64,000 nucleotides of DNA from Heliopora coerulea (lineage: Eukaryota; Cnidaria; Anthozoa; Scleralcyonacea; Helioporidae), in NCBI GenBank assembly GCA_030142905.1, contig JASJOG010000104.1, positions 1,061,017-1,125,016 of the forward strand, read 5' to 3'. The notes under the pieces are model-generated. The model saw only the letters and a program-made list of their open reading frames with translations. It was not told the DNA's origin and ran no database searches. The position numbers were made by a program, and so were the translations under genes. Shown here in pieces: positions 1 to 12,676 of the stretch (its first letter is position 1; the number at the start of each line of letters is the position of its first letter).

Positions 1-76
1 ACTGTTGAAGTCAACTGAAAAATGTTGACTCGAGCGGGATTTGATTGAGCGGGATTTTCCAGTTGACTTCAACAGT
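1..76. repeat. Short foldback at the window start
   Basis: Bases 1-17 (ACTGTTGAAGTCAACTG) are repeated inverted at 60-76. The TTCAACAGT end resembles the 3' end of Penelope-like pieces at about 1098 and 43450. The element may be cut by the window edge. Confidence 0.5.
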
Positions 77-130
77 GTAGGTTAATTGTGAAGTTATCAT
101 TTCATAATACCCTGAGGATGATTCTGAAAT

Positions 131-697
131 AGAATATGGCTATAGACATTACTACATAGACATTCGAAGTAACGTACATGTATAGTTGGTACATATAGAC
201 CTAAATATATGAACTCTAGAAATAATATAGGAATATAGTCAGTATACGTACAATAGCCTCGTGCTTGATGAGTATGATATCGTAGCGCTCCCAGTGTTCT
301 GTGCTGGGTTCTTTCTTTTATTCATCACAAGACTGCGTTTCTTACCTGAAGAATCAGTTGTTGATATACTGACACTTATATAAAAGACTTTAGTATGTAG
401 CCATTTTCAATAGCAAAAGCTCGTGGGACGTCAGAATACAGACATTGGTGTATAAACAGACTAAAAATAAGAAGTATATATATAGTTAGTACAAAGACAC
501 ATCAATAAAGATATTAGCAAATAGATACTGGAAATAACGTAAGTATGTAGAAATTAGTCTATAATCATCACCACCATACAGGCATTATCACATCGATTCT
601 AGAAACGAGTATATAATTAGCAAAATATGATATAAGCAGTTGTATAGCAGTTGTAAACACTTGAAATAACATAAGCTAGTATGTAGTTGGTATATCA
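131..697 (+). repeat. Partial third copy of the duplicated segment (copy A)
   Basis: Matches 8553-9119 and 47071-47640, the distal part of the duplicated block rich in TAGACATT/TATAGAC motifs. It is bounded on the left by Penelope-like terminal sequence (1-130) and on the right by a foldback element (699-938). It is probably the end of another tandem copy extending outside the window. Confidence 0.75.
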
Positions 698-698
698 A

Positions 699-938
699 CA
701 ACAAATGGCCAGTCAGAATGGAAAAACGAAAACAAGTGTAAATGAGATAGTGGCTCGTCACTCACCTAAAATATCACCGATCAGCAAACCAGGTGGGTGT
801 GTCAAAAACAATATGGGTGCGTGAAAGCTAAACACACCAACCTGGTTTCCTGATCGGTGATATCTTAGGCGAGTGACGAGCCACTATCTCATTTACACTT
901 GTTTTCGTTTTTCCATTCTGATTGGGCGATTTGTTGTC
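699..938. mobile_element. Foldback/MITE-like element with about 100-bp arms
   Basis: The left arm (about 699-802) is repeated inverted at about 830-938 with only a few mismatches, around a short AT-rich centre. It has no ORF. It sits where copy A of the segmental duplication stops. Confidence 0.75.
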
Positions 939-964
939 ACATGACCATTTTCACACACACACAA

Positions 965-1135
965 ATATATATATAAATTCCGTGTTTTTCGGTCCTCCTA
1001 TGTTTTCTCTCTGACGAAGGGCCTTCGCTCGAAACGTTAGAAAACTACTCTTTACATTTTGGCATTACTCAGACCTTTCCAATTATTTCACGTTGATTTC
1101 AACAGTGCCTACGCAGTACTCTATTTTTATTTCAT
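965..1135 (+). mobile_element. Penelope-like element terminal fragment
   Basis: Carries a hammerhead-type core (1003-1046) followed by a tail ending TTCAACAGTGCCTACGCAGT, shared with 43440-43613. No coding part remains. It abuts the start of copy B, so element insertion or exchange may mark the breakpoint. Confidence 0.55.
1003..1046 (+). ncRNA. Hammerhead ribozyme-like motif
   Basis: CTGACGA (1011-1017) fits the CUGANGA core. Stem II is GGGC-loop-GCTC (1019-1030), followed by GAAA (1031-1034). The flanks TCT (1008-1010) and AGA (1039-1041) can form helix I. Helix III would be a self-complementary ACGT, as in ribozymes thought to act as dimers. Hammerhead motifs are known in Penelope-like elements. 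No activity is shown here. Confidence 0.55.
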
Positions 1136-1559
1136 GGTTTGTAAACACGGAAAGTTAGATGTATTTGTGAGATATGTAGCATGAGGAAAAAACCGCGCTT
1201 CATAACTTGTGTGGGATTTATAACTCGTCTTCGGGTCCCCTCGTATCAATAACTTTATTGTATCATAAGCACATTATTTTCCGCCGGAAAAAATAAGGAA
1301 TAAAGTTTTGAAAACAAATTATGAAAATTTTCCAATTTTACGTAGACGAAGTTGAAGATGCTGACAAAGAGAAGGAAAAGATGATGAGTACGTTTGCTTT
1401 ATTTTTTTGCTTTTCAGATTTAATGTATATAGGATATTTAATAACTTTACGATAGCCTCGTGTAGTTTTCTTAAAATTGAAAGGATGCAAGTTTGATCCT
1501 GAAAAGGTCGTGAATACGAATTTTCTCGAAGATAAGAAACGTAATGTAATCAGAGCGAA

Positions 1560-2170
1560 AACGTTGTATAAATATTTATCATATGACTGAATACTCTGTC
1601 TGGTCCATACGCAAAATGACGCACGCTGATTGGCTGCCTAGCCGTGCAATAAAATTTTCGTACAGACGGGCTTAGTTTAGGCGGGAAAACTTCAGAGTTG
1701 ATCTGAAGACAAACAAACCAGATTCAGTTAAGTTTTACAAGATTTACAATAATAAACTACTAAAAAATAGTTAAACCTTCTCAACGATAATTTTAAGCTG
1801 AAAACTAGATGAACTGATAAAAATAACCCACAAAGTACTACGTAAAAACAAGGAAGTAAACTTAAACCGCTAACTCACGAACTAAAAAGTTCGTTAAAAG
1901 CGACCAAGGAAGGAATCAAAAGCCATATAATAAATTTCTTATTAAGCTTGTTTGTTTGCTCTGTACGGGAAAGTATTTGCCATCGTTTTCTTCCGCACAG
2001 ACCTCGCTCCTTCGTCGTTCGGTCTGTACGAAAACCTGACGCAAATAATCTTCCTTATAGACTTCACACTCGGTTAATAAGAAATGAATATCGCAAAAAC
2101 GTTGACTCGAGACTGACAGATAGAAAAATAGGCTCAGCGAGTCCTTAGATTTAGAAATTTTTAAGAAATC
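1560..2170 (+). repeat. Dispersed repeat of about 600 bp, copy 1
   Basis: Part of duplication copy B, but related sequence also lies inverted at about 54780-55300, outside the duplication, so it is a separate repeat family. Recognisable marks are GCTGATTGGCTGCCTAGCCG, the CTGTACGGGAAAGTATTTGC stretch and AAGCCATATAATAAA. Both strands give short shadow ORFs without coding character. Confidence 0.55.
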
Positions 2171-4423
2171 TTTATGCAAAATTGCATCAAAATGTAATTT
2201 TACAAAGAATTCTCGTTCATACAGGTTTTGGTCCATCCTGCCTAAGTCTGTGTTCTCTTTTTAACCATTGTTCAAGCTGATGTGTTCAGGTGAAATATGG
2301 GCAAGTTGAATATTGAAAAAAATCTTACTTTTTATTCTACACAGATGATGTTGAACGTGACGTTTTTGATGAAGAGAAGCGACAAATCAGTATGTTGATT
2401 TTGTTTTTGTGTTTGTTTGCTTTCTTGTTTTCTGGTTCATGCTTTTTTATCACCGACTTAGACGATATCTTAGACGACCTAGACTTTACCTTTCCTTCTT
2501 ACGCCATCTCTTTCGCTGTAGTTTACGGATAACTTCCTTGACTAAACAAGGACATTGACGATACTAATAAGTGAACTTTCTATAACTCTTTCTCGACTGG
2601 TGTTCTCCCTTTGACATGGGAAATCGTCTGGATTTAGTGAAAGTAAAAGAGCAGAGGTTCTCGTCCGTCGAGGAAGTGTTGAGGAGGAAGTCTTCAACCC
2701 TTTCTCGACTGTATTTCACACCTCAACATGTAAAATCGTCTGACGTTTAACCAAAGTAAAATAGTAGAGTTCGTCGTAAGTCGGGAAATGGTTAAAGAGA
2801 AGGTCTTTAATCCTTAGCTTTTGATTTCTTCCCTTGATGAATAATCGTCAGACGTTAGCCAGAGTGAAACAGTTAGAGTAAAGAATAAAAGAGACTTCGA
2901 AAAAGATCATCTTGTAAAACCCAAGACTCGAGTTAAGTATACAAGAATAAAAGTAATAAAGGTAATATTTCGACTTTATTGCAAAGTCTTTATCAAACTC
3001 TACTAAACTACAAAGCAAGCTGTAATCCACGAACGTTCGTCAACGTTAAACCCTCAAGAAAAAGTTTCTAAGTTCTAGACGGGACCCCTCTTCTGGGGCT
3101 TAGGACACAACAGACTTCCTGTCTGCCCATTGAAAACATTTTCTGAGGATTTAATCTTGAATATCTACCTCTATTAGCTGGCAATGAATTTGAGAAAATT
3201 AAACAAGGTTTTACGTATTCTTCAAACTTTATTTACCGTGGTGCAAACAAATTTAATGACGCGTGGTGAAGAAAAATCTGAAAATAAGAACGAGAAAAGA
3301 TGTTGGTCGTGAAACTGAAGAACTTACTTTGTGATTTTATTTTTTTGTGTAACAGAAATTAAATGTAAAGGTTGCGCGAGAAAATGTCTGTTTGGGCGAT
3401 TTAAATGCTTCATCTGCTGGAGTAAGAGATGCGGAAAAAGAAAATCCTGCAATTGTAAGTGTTAAGAACCTGAACAATTTAAAGTATACATTTATTATCG
3501 TGAATACAGCATTCTTGAAAAAACAATATTAAAAAAACAATATTAAAAAAACAATATTAAAATCAGTTGTTGTAAACGTAACTGTTAATTGAGCGTAAAT
3601 GCCACAATATCCTTTAAGATATACCCTTCTTCTCATCGGCATTGCCACTGTAAGTAAATTGAATTCGTCAACATGCTTTCGGCAACCGTTGGTCGAAGAT
3701 CGCACTAGATTCGCCAGGTCGCAGGTTTGATTCCCAGTCAGAAGGCCCATAGTTGCTTTCTTCGCTACAGGTGCCCGTGTTAAAAAATGTTGTAAACTTA
3801 AACTGTCAAGTAAAGTTCATATACCGTGATCAAGTTGTTTAAGCGATATATAAACCTGAGGACGAAGCCCGAAGGTTGATATATCACTGAAACACCGAGG
3901 TCAAGGTATATAACCAACTTTTATCATGATTGGTGAAGTTTCGAATAAAGTATTTAACTTGTCCGACAAGGGTACAAAAATGGCGAAATTTTAGTAGAAA
4001 GTTCATGAATATCTTTATGAGGTTTATAAGTTAGTTATAAACGTCTCGAGAAGAAAAGAAACTGAGCCAACGATGATATAATCGAGTGTAAATGCGACAA
4101 TGTTCTTTTATATTATCATGAATGTTCGTAGGACATTCGTCAAGCTCAAATCAGTCTTGTACGTTTATTATCGTCTGTGTGTTTGCATATCTCATAGCGT
4201 GCCATGGATTCTTTTCTACTTTTTTTTGTCCACATTCAATACGTTAAAATGAATTTTATTGCCGTAGTGATTAGTAAAAACAGAGTGTGATGCGATGATT
4301 CCAAGATTTTATCAACGCTCATAAATTTTTGGTAATGAAGAAGTGTCAGGAATCACATAAGACTCATGGAAATTGTGATTTAAAATTACTGTTAAGATGG
4401 CTCCCTGCATTGATTTAGATATA

Positions 4424-4530
4424 CCAACTTCTAGTTGATATGGTATTAGAATAGAATAGAAGAACCAACTTCTAGTTGATATGGTATTAGAATAGAATAG
4501 AAGAACCAACTTCTAGTTGATATGGTATTC
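4424..4530 (+). repeat. 41-bp tandem repeat
   Basis: Units start at 4424, 4465 and 4506 (CCAACTTCTAGTTGATATGG...), the last incomplete. Absent from the equivalent place in copy C. Confidence 0.75.
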
Positions 4531-5170
4531 GTTTATGTCTTGACACAATCGAGAACTACTACGGGATATCTTAGAAACATTGCTGTAATTTTGCCCAGTA
4601 CACGCATTTTTATGAAATCAAGCTCTCGAAAAATATCGTGACTTTCTACAAGCTGCCAGAACTGGAATGTTCATCCCGGTTTTCCCTCCTGTGAACCTGA
4701 TACCTCAACAGTTTCTCAAAATATTTAATGATCCCCCTGTTTATCAATGTTTATCAATCATCCCCCTGTTCAATGTGAAAACCGGAAGTTACATGCAATC
4801 AGTATGAGGTCCTGTGCACACGTATCTGTTTTCGTTTTCAAACGCAATTATTTTTCTCCGTTTTCAAAAATATTTCCGTCCACACGATAACGCATAAACG
4901 GTTGGAAAACGTTAACAGTCAGCTACGGCCACAAAGTTATCTCCCCAAGCACCTGTACCTCCTGGTCAAACCCCAAATCTTCAAGGTCTTGTTTGTCTTC
5001 GTCTCCTGTCAAGACGTTTCAGACTGACCTTCAAGATTGGGAGTGAAAGTAACCTGATAATGTTAAGCCTCCTTCTCACGTAGTCAGCATGAACGTTCAG
5101 CAAAGCTAGAGTGATCTCAAGACACGCAATTTGGCTTGAAAAAAAGCCCAAACAAAAGCGATACAAAAGT

Positions 5171-5495
5171 GATACGTTCGTCCAGCATTTTAAATGATAC
5201 GTTCGTCCGCTATTTTAAGTGATACGTTCGTCCGCCATTTTAAGTGAGACGTTCGTCCGTCATTTTAAGTGATGCGTTCGTCCGCCATTTTAAAGGATAC
5301 GTTCGTCCGTCGTTTTAAATGATACGTTCGTCCGTCATTTTAAATGATACGTTCGCCCGTCGTTTTAAGTGATACATTCGTCTGCCATTTTAAGTGATAC
5401 GTTCGTCTGCCATTTTAAGTGGTATGTTCGTCCGTCATTTTAAGTGATACGGTCGTCCGTCATTTTAAGTGATGCGTTCGTCCGCCATTTTAAAC
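5171..5495 (+). repeat. 25-bp minisatellite, 13 copies
   Basis: Thirteen units of GATACGTTCGTCCGYCATTT plus TAAGT fill exactly 325 bp. Copy C has five units (43302-43426), then a Penelope-like insertion, then about two more. This is a tandem array without spacers, so not CRISPR. Confidence 0.9.
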
Positions 5496-5820
5496 CTCGC
5501 GCAGGATATCATACCATGACGTAAGCGTTTTTAAAATGTTTTGTTTACATCCGTCCACATGACCGTAGGAAAACGGCGTTTCAAAACTTTCAGCTCTGGG
5601 AAATGTTTTTGAAAAGTTCCGATTTCGGTGACCGTATTTGCCGAATACGTATGGAGGGGAAGGCAATCTGCCAAGAAAAATTTGCGTTTTCAAACAAAAA
5701 CTGATATACGTGTGGGCGGGGCCTTAGTTTGTTTTTTTTCTACTGTGTTGTGTTTTTAGAAGAGAAAGCTAACTTTAGAAATCATTTTTACAGTGTCTTT
5801 ACGGAAGATGTAAAGGATAA

Positions 5821-8800
5821 ATTGAGTACCACGTCATGTCGACAACATAGAACGTGATTGAAACCTGGACATGGATTAAGGATTATCTGTAGCCTACTTT
5901 GACTAGAAACCATAATGGACTGTAGTTGATAGGGGGATATATTTTACAGTAGATTACCTTTCATACACTAGCGATACGAAATAAAAGAAACTTTCAGAAA
6001 TCCAAAGATCGTCGTTCCGTCATAACAAGTTTACCTAAGATATCTGCAATTCTATCTAAGATACTACGTCATAACAAGTTTACCTAAGATATCAGCAATT
6101 CTACCTAAGATACTTTGTCATAACAAGTTTACCTAAGATATCTGCAATTCTATCTAAGATACTACGCCATAACAAGTTTACCTAAGATATCTATCGGAGG
6201 GTTGATAGTGAGACTGTGTTGTAATTCCACTAGAAGCTGCGTGACTTTCCTCTTCCCAGCTCCTCACACTTATTCTTATTGATGCTTACATGAAAGGTCA
6301 ATGACCAACCACTTGCGTCCAAGTTAAGACACCCTTGCTTTCAAGTGCTTCGTGTGACTATATTACCTACGTTGTCATAATCTCTTTCAACTGTTGCTCA
6401 TCTCACTAAGTTTTCATTAAGTACAGGGACAAAAATCTATCTGGTGTCTTACTCTCGTTAAATCTCTTTACCCTTTGACTTCCCAGAATAACGACTTTGT
6501 TCTAGCTAACACTTCAAAGATTTTAATGTGGCTCACGTTGCAACGACCTAATTCAGTAGTGCAAAAAATTTCAGCTGGCGTCCGATTACTATTATAGATT
6601 GATTATAAATTAAAGCGTCCGTTAGTTTAGACAACCGCTTGATAATCTGGTCTCTTGTAAAGTTCTAAAGAGATTAAACGTTTCATAATCCTGAATGTAC
6701 CTTACAGCATTAAAATTAACCGACATATTTCAGTGAGAAAAGCGTTTCTGGCTTCCGTAAAGACGGTCATAAACTTTCGTTGTTTTTTTTTGTATTTCGT
6801 GGTGCCTAAGCTATTTAAAGTTACCATAAAAGTTTTTACATAGTCTAGTTTTCTTAGCGAAGGAATGAAGCACTAAATGATTTAGGACTACGCACCGCAT
6901 TATCACGAGCGCTTCATCGAATAATATTAAAAAGAGAAAAGATAAAATAACTCCACTTACTGACGTCTATGAACGTTCATACATACCTTTAGTTGAATTA
7001 TAAGGATTTCTTGATGTGACAACGCGAAGTTTGAGTAGCGTTAAAAAAGACCATCCCCATTTACTGGTTTGGTGCAAATTGAAGCTTTCAGCTGCACGTA
7101 AAGTTTGGTATTTTGAGCTTTGTGAAAGTTCGCCAGAAGTTTGTTGTCAATAGAGGTTTTCGTTTTGAAAAGATTAACGGCTGCATAAATAAGGATTAGA
7201 TACAAACTGATATATTAGCATTGGGTGGCATTTATGTACTGTTTGCAATACGATCGTGGGTGGTGCTTGGGAATGACATGCAAACAAGAAGTGAAGGACA
7301 ATGATTATATTTCTGATACAACACCGACACGAATATTGTAAATCTTCTATGGTACTAATTCATGTAAAGATTCATTTACATCAAAAAACGCAAAGAGGCG
7401 AACGATGTTTACCAGGAAAGTAGCACGAAAGGTTTATCTAAATCGGACGCAGTCACAAATACAATTCATGTGTTGTATTGTATTTACAACGACTCCTTAA
7501 ACTGGAAATTCTCCTGTTGTTTTATTTTTCCTTCAGGAATGGTTAATGAGTATTAAAACGCAAATTTACCATCAGGTCCTTTAAAACTTTTTAGATTGAC
7601 AAACTTAATTAACTAGAAAGGTGACAAACTCCAGGTGATATTAACTTGTTTGTAGAAAACTGTAGGTTTCAAGTCCACTTAAAAACGTAACACTTAAGCT
7701 ATTCAAATTTATCCTAACGTTTACTAATGTCAAGCATTCTGTTGTAAAGTTTGACGTAAAACTTATGAGCGAAATAGTCTGTACTTAAAGTAATACGGGC
7801 AAATGTCCAACACTAAACTACACTCCCTCGCTTGGCATTTCACGCAAAAACAAGAGATGCTTATTCAAAGCATTATCTAATGATCGATCAATGTCTCTTG
7901 CAAATCACCCAACATTTCTTCCCTCGATATTGGATAAGGATTATGGTGTTCACGCCATTTTAAGGAAATGTGCAAATAGTTCGTTTTATGTAATAAAAAG
8001 CGTTCCTAAGCTACAGTCTCGTAGGTCGCAACCAGTTCACTAAAGTCGAATGAGCCGAACTGTGCTCATATTTATTATGTATAAGACATTCAAGTACTTG
8101 TTATGAAATGGTACGCATCCTACGCACGCTTTGAAGGGAAAAACCACGCTTTCTGTGAGAGTTGAGCCAGTGCTGACGCCAATTTCATTTCTTTTTCATT
8201 AGAATAGAGAGACATGTATGACGTCACGTGTGTTCGGAAAAACATCAGTTATTTTATAGAATCAAGGTTTGTGAAATAACTACAATTTAAATAGATGTTT
8301 TTCCGGTTGAAATGACGTAACTCGAGCAATTTTCTATTTATTAAGTTTAGACAGTAGAAATCACAGCTGTGTAGTCTCTATACAAACACTGCCATATAAA
8401 CTTTATACCTGTAACTAGAAATAACATAAGTATATATAGAACATACACACTGGTATACCGACGGTATGTATATAGACGTTGGAAGTAACAAAAATATATA
8501 GTATACAGACAGCAGTATATAGACAGTCTATAGATACAAGAAATAACCTAGGGATATGGCTATAGACATTACAACATAGACATTCTAAATAACATACGTG
8601 TATAGTTGGTACACATAGACGTAAATGTATGGACTCTAGAAATAATATAAGAATATAGTCTGTACGTACAATAGCCTCTTGATGAGTTTGATATCGTAGC
8701 GCTCCCAGTGTTCTGTGCTGGGTTCTTTCTTTTATTCACCACAAGACTGCGTTTCTTACCAGAAGAATCAGTTGTTGATATATTGACAGTCATATAAAAG

Positions 8801-9921
8801 ACATTAGTATGTAAACATTTGTAATAGCAACAGCTCGTGGGACGTCAGAATACACACATTGGTGCATAAATGTACTAAAAATAAGAAATATATGGTTAGT
8901 ATAAAGACACATCTATAAAGATATTAGTAAATAGATACTGGAAATAACATAAGTATGTAGACATTAGTGAGTCTATAAACAGTACCAGTATACAGGCATT
9001 ATTACATAGACTCTAAAAACGAGTATATAGTTAGCAATATCTGATATGGGCAGTTGTATATAGAAAATAGTATGTAAAAACTTGAAATAACATAAGCTAG
9101 TATGTAGTTGGTATATCATAGACAAAGTAAAGTGTCTTTATTTATATTGGACTCCAGCCCATAGATACCAGCTCATAGACACCAACACATAGACACTATA
9201 CGTACACAAGACGTCATACAGTATAAGTATATAATTAGTATATAAATGCTGGGAAAACACAGGTTTATAGATAGTACAAAGACATCAGTATATCAACTTT
9301 AGAAACAATAAGTATTTGTAGTTGGTACCTAGGCGCAGCGGCGCAGATACATAAAGGCTTCAGTACACAGATGCTAAAAAAACAAGAAGATAGTACGTAA
9401 ACATGAGTTAGTATATAGATACTAGAAAAACATAAGTATGTGGATCATTCATACTCATTTGACGAAACATAAGTGATCCGAACAAGTTAAAAATCTCTGC
9501 CAGATGAGAGAATGATTGCGATGAAAAAAGTCGGTGCCATGAAGACTAAACGTTTGCGATTGGTTTGTAAAAGAACTACTTGTAAACTTCCGTGAGCAGA
9601 TATTCTTACTCTTCGGTTTAAAAGGGAAAATATTTAAAAGAGATATTTATGAGAAACATATCATTGTAGTTCTCATAGTTCCATCGAATCTCACGACATT
9701 GTAATGGCACAGTTCTTTAGAGTTTTACAGTACAATTTGAATTGATGTCCTAAATTGTGCGCCCCCATTGTGTGGGCTAATGCAGTGAAATAAGTGGTAA
9801 AAGATGACACAAAGATCCAACGAGAACGTGAGCTACTGAATTTGAGAAGGACACGAACTGTAACTGTTCTTGTGGGAGCCAAACTTTTTGAGTTCGCAAA
9901 ACTCAAGAAGTCACGATAATA
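5821..9921. other. Duplicated non-coding stretch, copy B
   Basis: No exon or ORF with coding character was found beyond the minisatellite. The last 1.5 kb is rich in TATAGAC/ATAGACATT motifs. Conservation with copy C reflects duplication and is not evidence of function. Confidence 0.5.
6015..6195 (+). repeat. 49-bp minisatellite, about 4 copies
   Basis: Units contain CATAACAAGTTTACCTAAGA, TATCTGCAATTCTA and AAGATACTA. The copy C equivalent (44196-44700) has about 11 units, including shortened forms. Confidence 0.85.
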
Positions 9922-9922
9922 A

Positions 9923-10220
9923 TGGGTAGTAGGCTGGGTATTTTGAGTATTTGCTGTAGTATTTGGGGTAGCCCAATTTGTAGTAAAGAGGACCATAAGG
10001 TTTCTTCACAGGAACTTTAACCTTCTTAGCCACCTTCTTCACACGCCAGACATATTCGCAGAGTTTCTTGTAACAAATGTACTTTTTGCATACTTTTTTG
10101 TAGCAATACTTCTTGACGCATTTGAGCTTGCACTTACAGGGGTAGTAGGAAGGATAGTAATATGCTGAAAATAAGGAATGCATTTTGTTTAGTTGAAACA
10201 TATGTGATAGTTCGTTCATT
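9923..10220 (-). pseudogene. Inverted, truncated copy of gene 1 exon 3
   Basis: Read on the minus strand, 10164 down to 9923 repeats the first 60% of gene 1 exon 3 with only a few changes (for example TCYKKLC becomes ICYKKLC). The CAG acceptor and about 55 nt of upstream intron are also copied. It stops within the YYPKYPK part. There is no pro-region, signal peptide or second cysteine module. The break at 9922/9923 coincides with the edge of duplication copy B. The high identity suggests a recent event. Confidence 0.8.
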
Positions 10221-12193
10221 CAAATGTAAACCGTAATTTCGAAAAGTATTTCATTGGCAGTTAACCAGTTTGTATCTTTAATTAATGGATTAATATTTGA
10301 CGAAGGAAATTTTCGAATGTTTAGGTCATATACATTAAGACCCAACCAGAGCCATGTGAAAAGATCTTTGCCGAGGGCTTGGTCACGTATTCTGTATTTA
10401 TGGTAATGTAGGTGAAGAGAAGAGTATATACTAGTTACATTTGGCATTTGCAGTGGGTAACATGAAATGGAGTTGACTTATTTTTGATCAGATATAAATC
10501 CCATTTAATGTGACCGAGTGGTTGAGGCTAATGTTCGTCGTAACTTTACTAAGTTTACTTTAAAAAACTACCCAAAGTACTTTCAAATTCGAAATGTTTG
10601 GTGGAAACCTCATGAAAATTCCACATTCCAGATTTCACATGTGAAGTTGTTGCACATGTTAATCACATGTAACTCACTTGCTAACCGCAAGTGTAAAACA
10701 TTTGGAATTAAATCATAGGTGAAACTTCAACATGCGAAAAGCTTTAAAATATGAAGAAAAAAAACACACATAAAAAATTTCCACATGTGATTTTGAAACG
10801 CATTTACTCTTTTCGCGTGTAAGCAGATGTGATCACGTGAACTCACACGTGTGAAATGATCTGAAGTTTTTACTTTTCTGCCATAGATATAAAGTGACTC
10901 AAATAATATCTGACCTCTGGAGTTTAGTTTGGCTCCTAAATTTGGGTGAAGTAGGGATAAATTTTTACGGCTGATAATTCGAAGTATATTTTTCCAGTTT
11001 CAACAAATTAGATTACTACCTTGAATGGTACTTAAGAAGGTGGGTAGAAAACAAAATGGTTCACGTAGTTCCCTATAAGTTGTAAAATCTTCGTAATTAG
11101 AAAGGTTACTTCTACGCAATAATCGTAAATGAAAATTATCAAGTAAAAAACAGTCTTGATTTGAGAGACGCAAACTGTCATTCCATTTTACACACGTAGA
11201 AAACTTAAAAACCCAGTAGACTGTTACATGCTCTTGTTATGTCAGGCTAACCATATTGTTATTGTCTTCAATTCCCGTCAAAAGGCCTTCATGTTGCGTT
11301 TTTAGCAACAGTCCTTAGTGGTGTATTGGCCTGATATAGCCATTGCATGATAAATGTGTTAGATCTATCCCCTACTCAATGTAGTTAATCCTTTCAAACC
11401 AGGAACTCTGCTTTTGGCCAGTGAACTCGTGTGGCATTAGCCTGACCAGAGTAAAATAATAGAAGTCTTATACCGCGGAGTTAATCCTTTCAAAGTACAA
11501 CGACTTTATATTCATCTTGAACAAAATGAGCGATTTTCCACACTCCCTTGAATATCGGTCACCACAGATTGCTTAATCTAATAAAGATTTAATGTTTATG
11601 ACGGCAAGTTCGGAAGTTTTGAACATTTAGATGCAAAACAATGTTGAACTGTAATGGCGTCTACCGGCCTAACAATATAATACGTGGCCATATCGATGGT
11701 AAGCCTCATAAAGCCGATATACCTTTGAACCACAAAAACTGTCAAGTAGGAATCTTATGGGCCGTATCTCTAAACCTGAGTTAAATTATATGAAAGACTG
11801 CGTGGATTAACCATCCTGACGCTTTTGAAAAATAAAGAAAACCGTTCACGCAATCACGGTAGAAAGCCCTCTCTCTTCACGTAGCCTAAAAAAAGCAACA
11901 TGGCCAGAGTTTTATCATAGAATAAAGGTAAAAAGTGATGTAACATAGGCGTATACGTACTTATCATTGCTAACAGGTACTTCCAGAACATATAAACGCT
12001 CTCTGCGTACGTATATACATGCGTTCAAGTGTTGTGGGTTTATTCCGCATGTGTACCGTATATTTTTGTAAAACCAGCAAAGATTACTGAGGAACTTATT
12101 AACCGATAAAGAATCATTTTAATTAGTAAGTTTTCTTTGATGTCTATATAATTTTCACGTTAAATGCCTTTCCCTTTTTTTTGTGTTTCAAAG

Positions 12194-12414
12194 AAAATAC
12201 AAAGAAATCTAAATTTATCACAAAATACGATGTGTACTTGGAGGTGGGGAAGAGCCGTGGTAACCCTTTACGGCAAAGTGGAGAATGTAAAGTAACTTCA
12301 AGTATACCTCTTAACATGCATAATAAAACGGATAAAGACACTTTACCAGGTTACCACGCATTTTTGCAGGTCGGTATTAGTGAACATCGATAAATTTAGA
12401 TTTCTTTGTATCTT
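12194..12414. mobile_element. MITE-like element with 26-bp inverted ends
   Basis: AAAATACAAAGAAATCTAAA and following bases (12194-12219) recur inverted at 12389-12414, nearly perfectly. The 221-bp interior codes nothing convincing. Confidence 0.6.
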
Positions 12415-12676
12415 TTTCTCACGTCAAAGAAGCCTGGGACACGCGCAGTTAAAGTGAAGTAATACTTTAATTAAACTTTCACTCTACTTTGTAGCTGTTT
12501 GCAATGACTATTCACGGTCAAGAAAAGGCAGAGATCAGAACGCTTCATCAAACAGAATGGAGTACATAGGTGACCTCGTTGAAACTAGACGGAAAAATTG
12601 TCATATGGCTTAGTATAATATATATGTGTATGTAAAGTGAGGAAGGTTTTCCTCATTCCAAACTGAATAGGATCAC

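Larger units (their letters stand above)
1346..5820 (+). pseudogene. Broken duplicate of gene 2 (exons 3-6 only)
   Basis: Segments 1346-1387, 2345-2389, 3356-3454 and 5794-5820 match gene 2 exons 3, 4, 5 and 6 with their splice sites. No signal-peptide or first acidic exon lies upstream: the duplicated block starts inside the equivalent of intron 2, where Penelope-like sequence now abuts. Exon 5 has lost 20 nt at its 3' end between two GT dinucleotides. The loss recreates a GTAAGT donor but shifts phase from 0 to 1, so exon 6 would be out of frame. An AATAAA remains at 5979. Without a signal peptide and with this shift, it should not make the secreted peptide, though it may be transcribed. 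Confidence 0.75.
1140..9921 (+). repeat. Segmental duplication copy B
   Basis: Collinear with 36192-48440, a few percent different by eye. Starts near the equivalent of gene 2 intron 2, includes the broken gene 2 copy and about 4 kb downstream, and ends at GATAATA (9921). It lacks the hAT insertion of copy C, so it preserves the empty site (5059-5063). It has a 41-bp tandem repeat (4424-4530) not seen in copy C and different minisatellite copy numbers. Confidence 0.85.

Noticed and set aside
1916..2236. Twin 106-codon minus ORFs here and at 36976-37296
   Set aside because: They lie in a dispersed repeat inside introns of the gene 2 copies. Similarity comes from duplication; no motif is present.
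3700..3750. B-box-like GGTTTGATTCCC as a tRNA gene (also at 38770)
   Set aside because: No cloverleaf forms around it; perhaps an old SINE remnant.
5171..5495. Regular repeats as a CRISPR array
   Set aside because: Units are adjacent without unique spacers and the genome is eukaryotic. The same holds for 44196-44700.
9691..9996. 101-codon minus ORF overlapping the inverted exon, with a relative at 48210-48485
   Set aside because: It joins the out-of-frame inverted exon to duplicated non-coding DNA. The shared part ends at the duplication edge.
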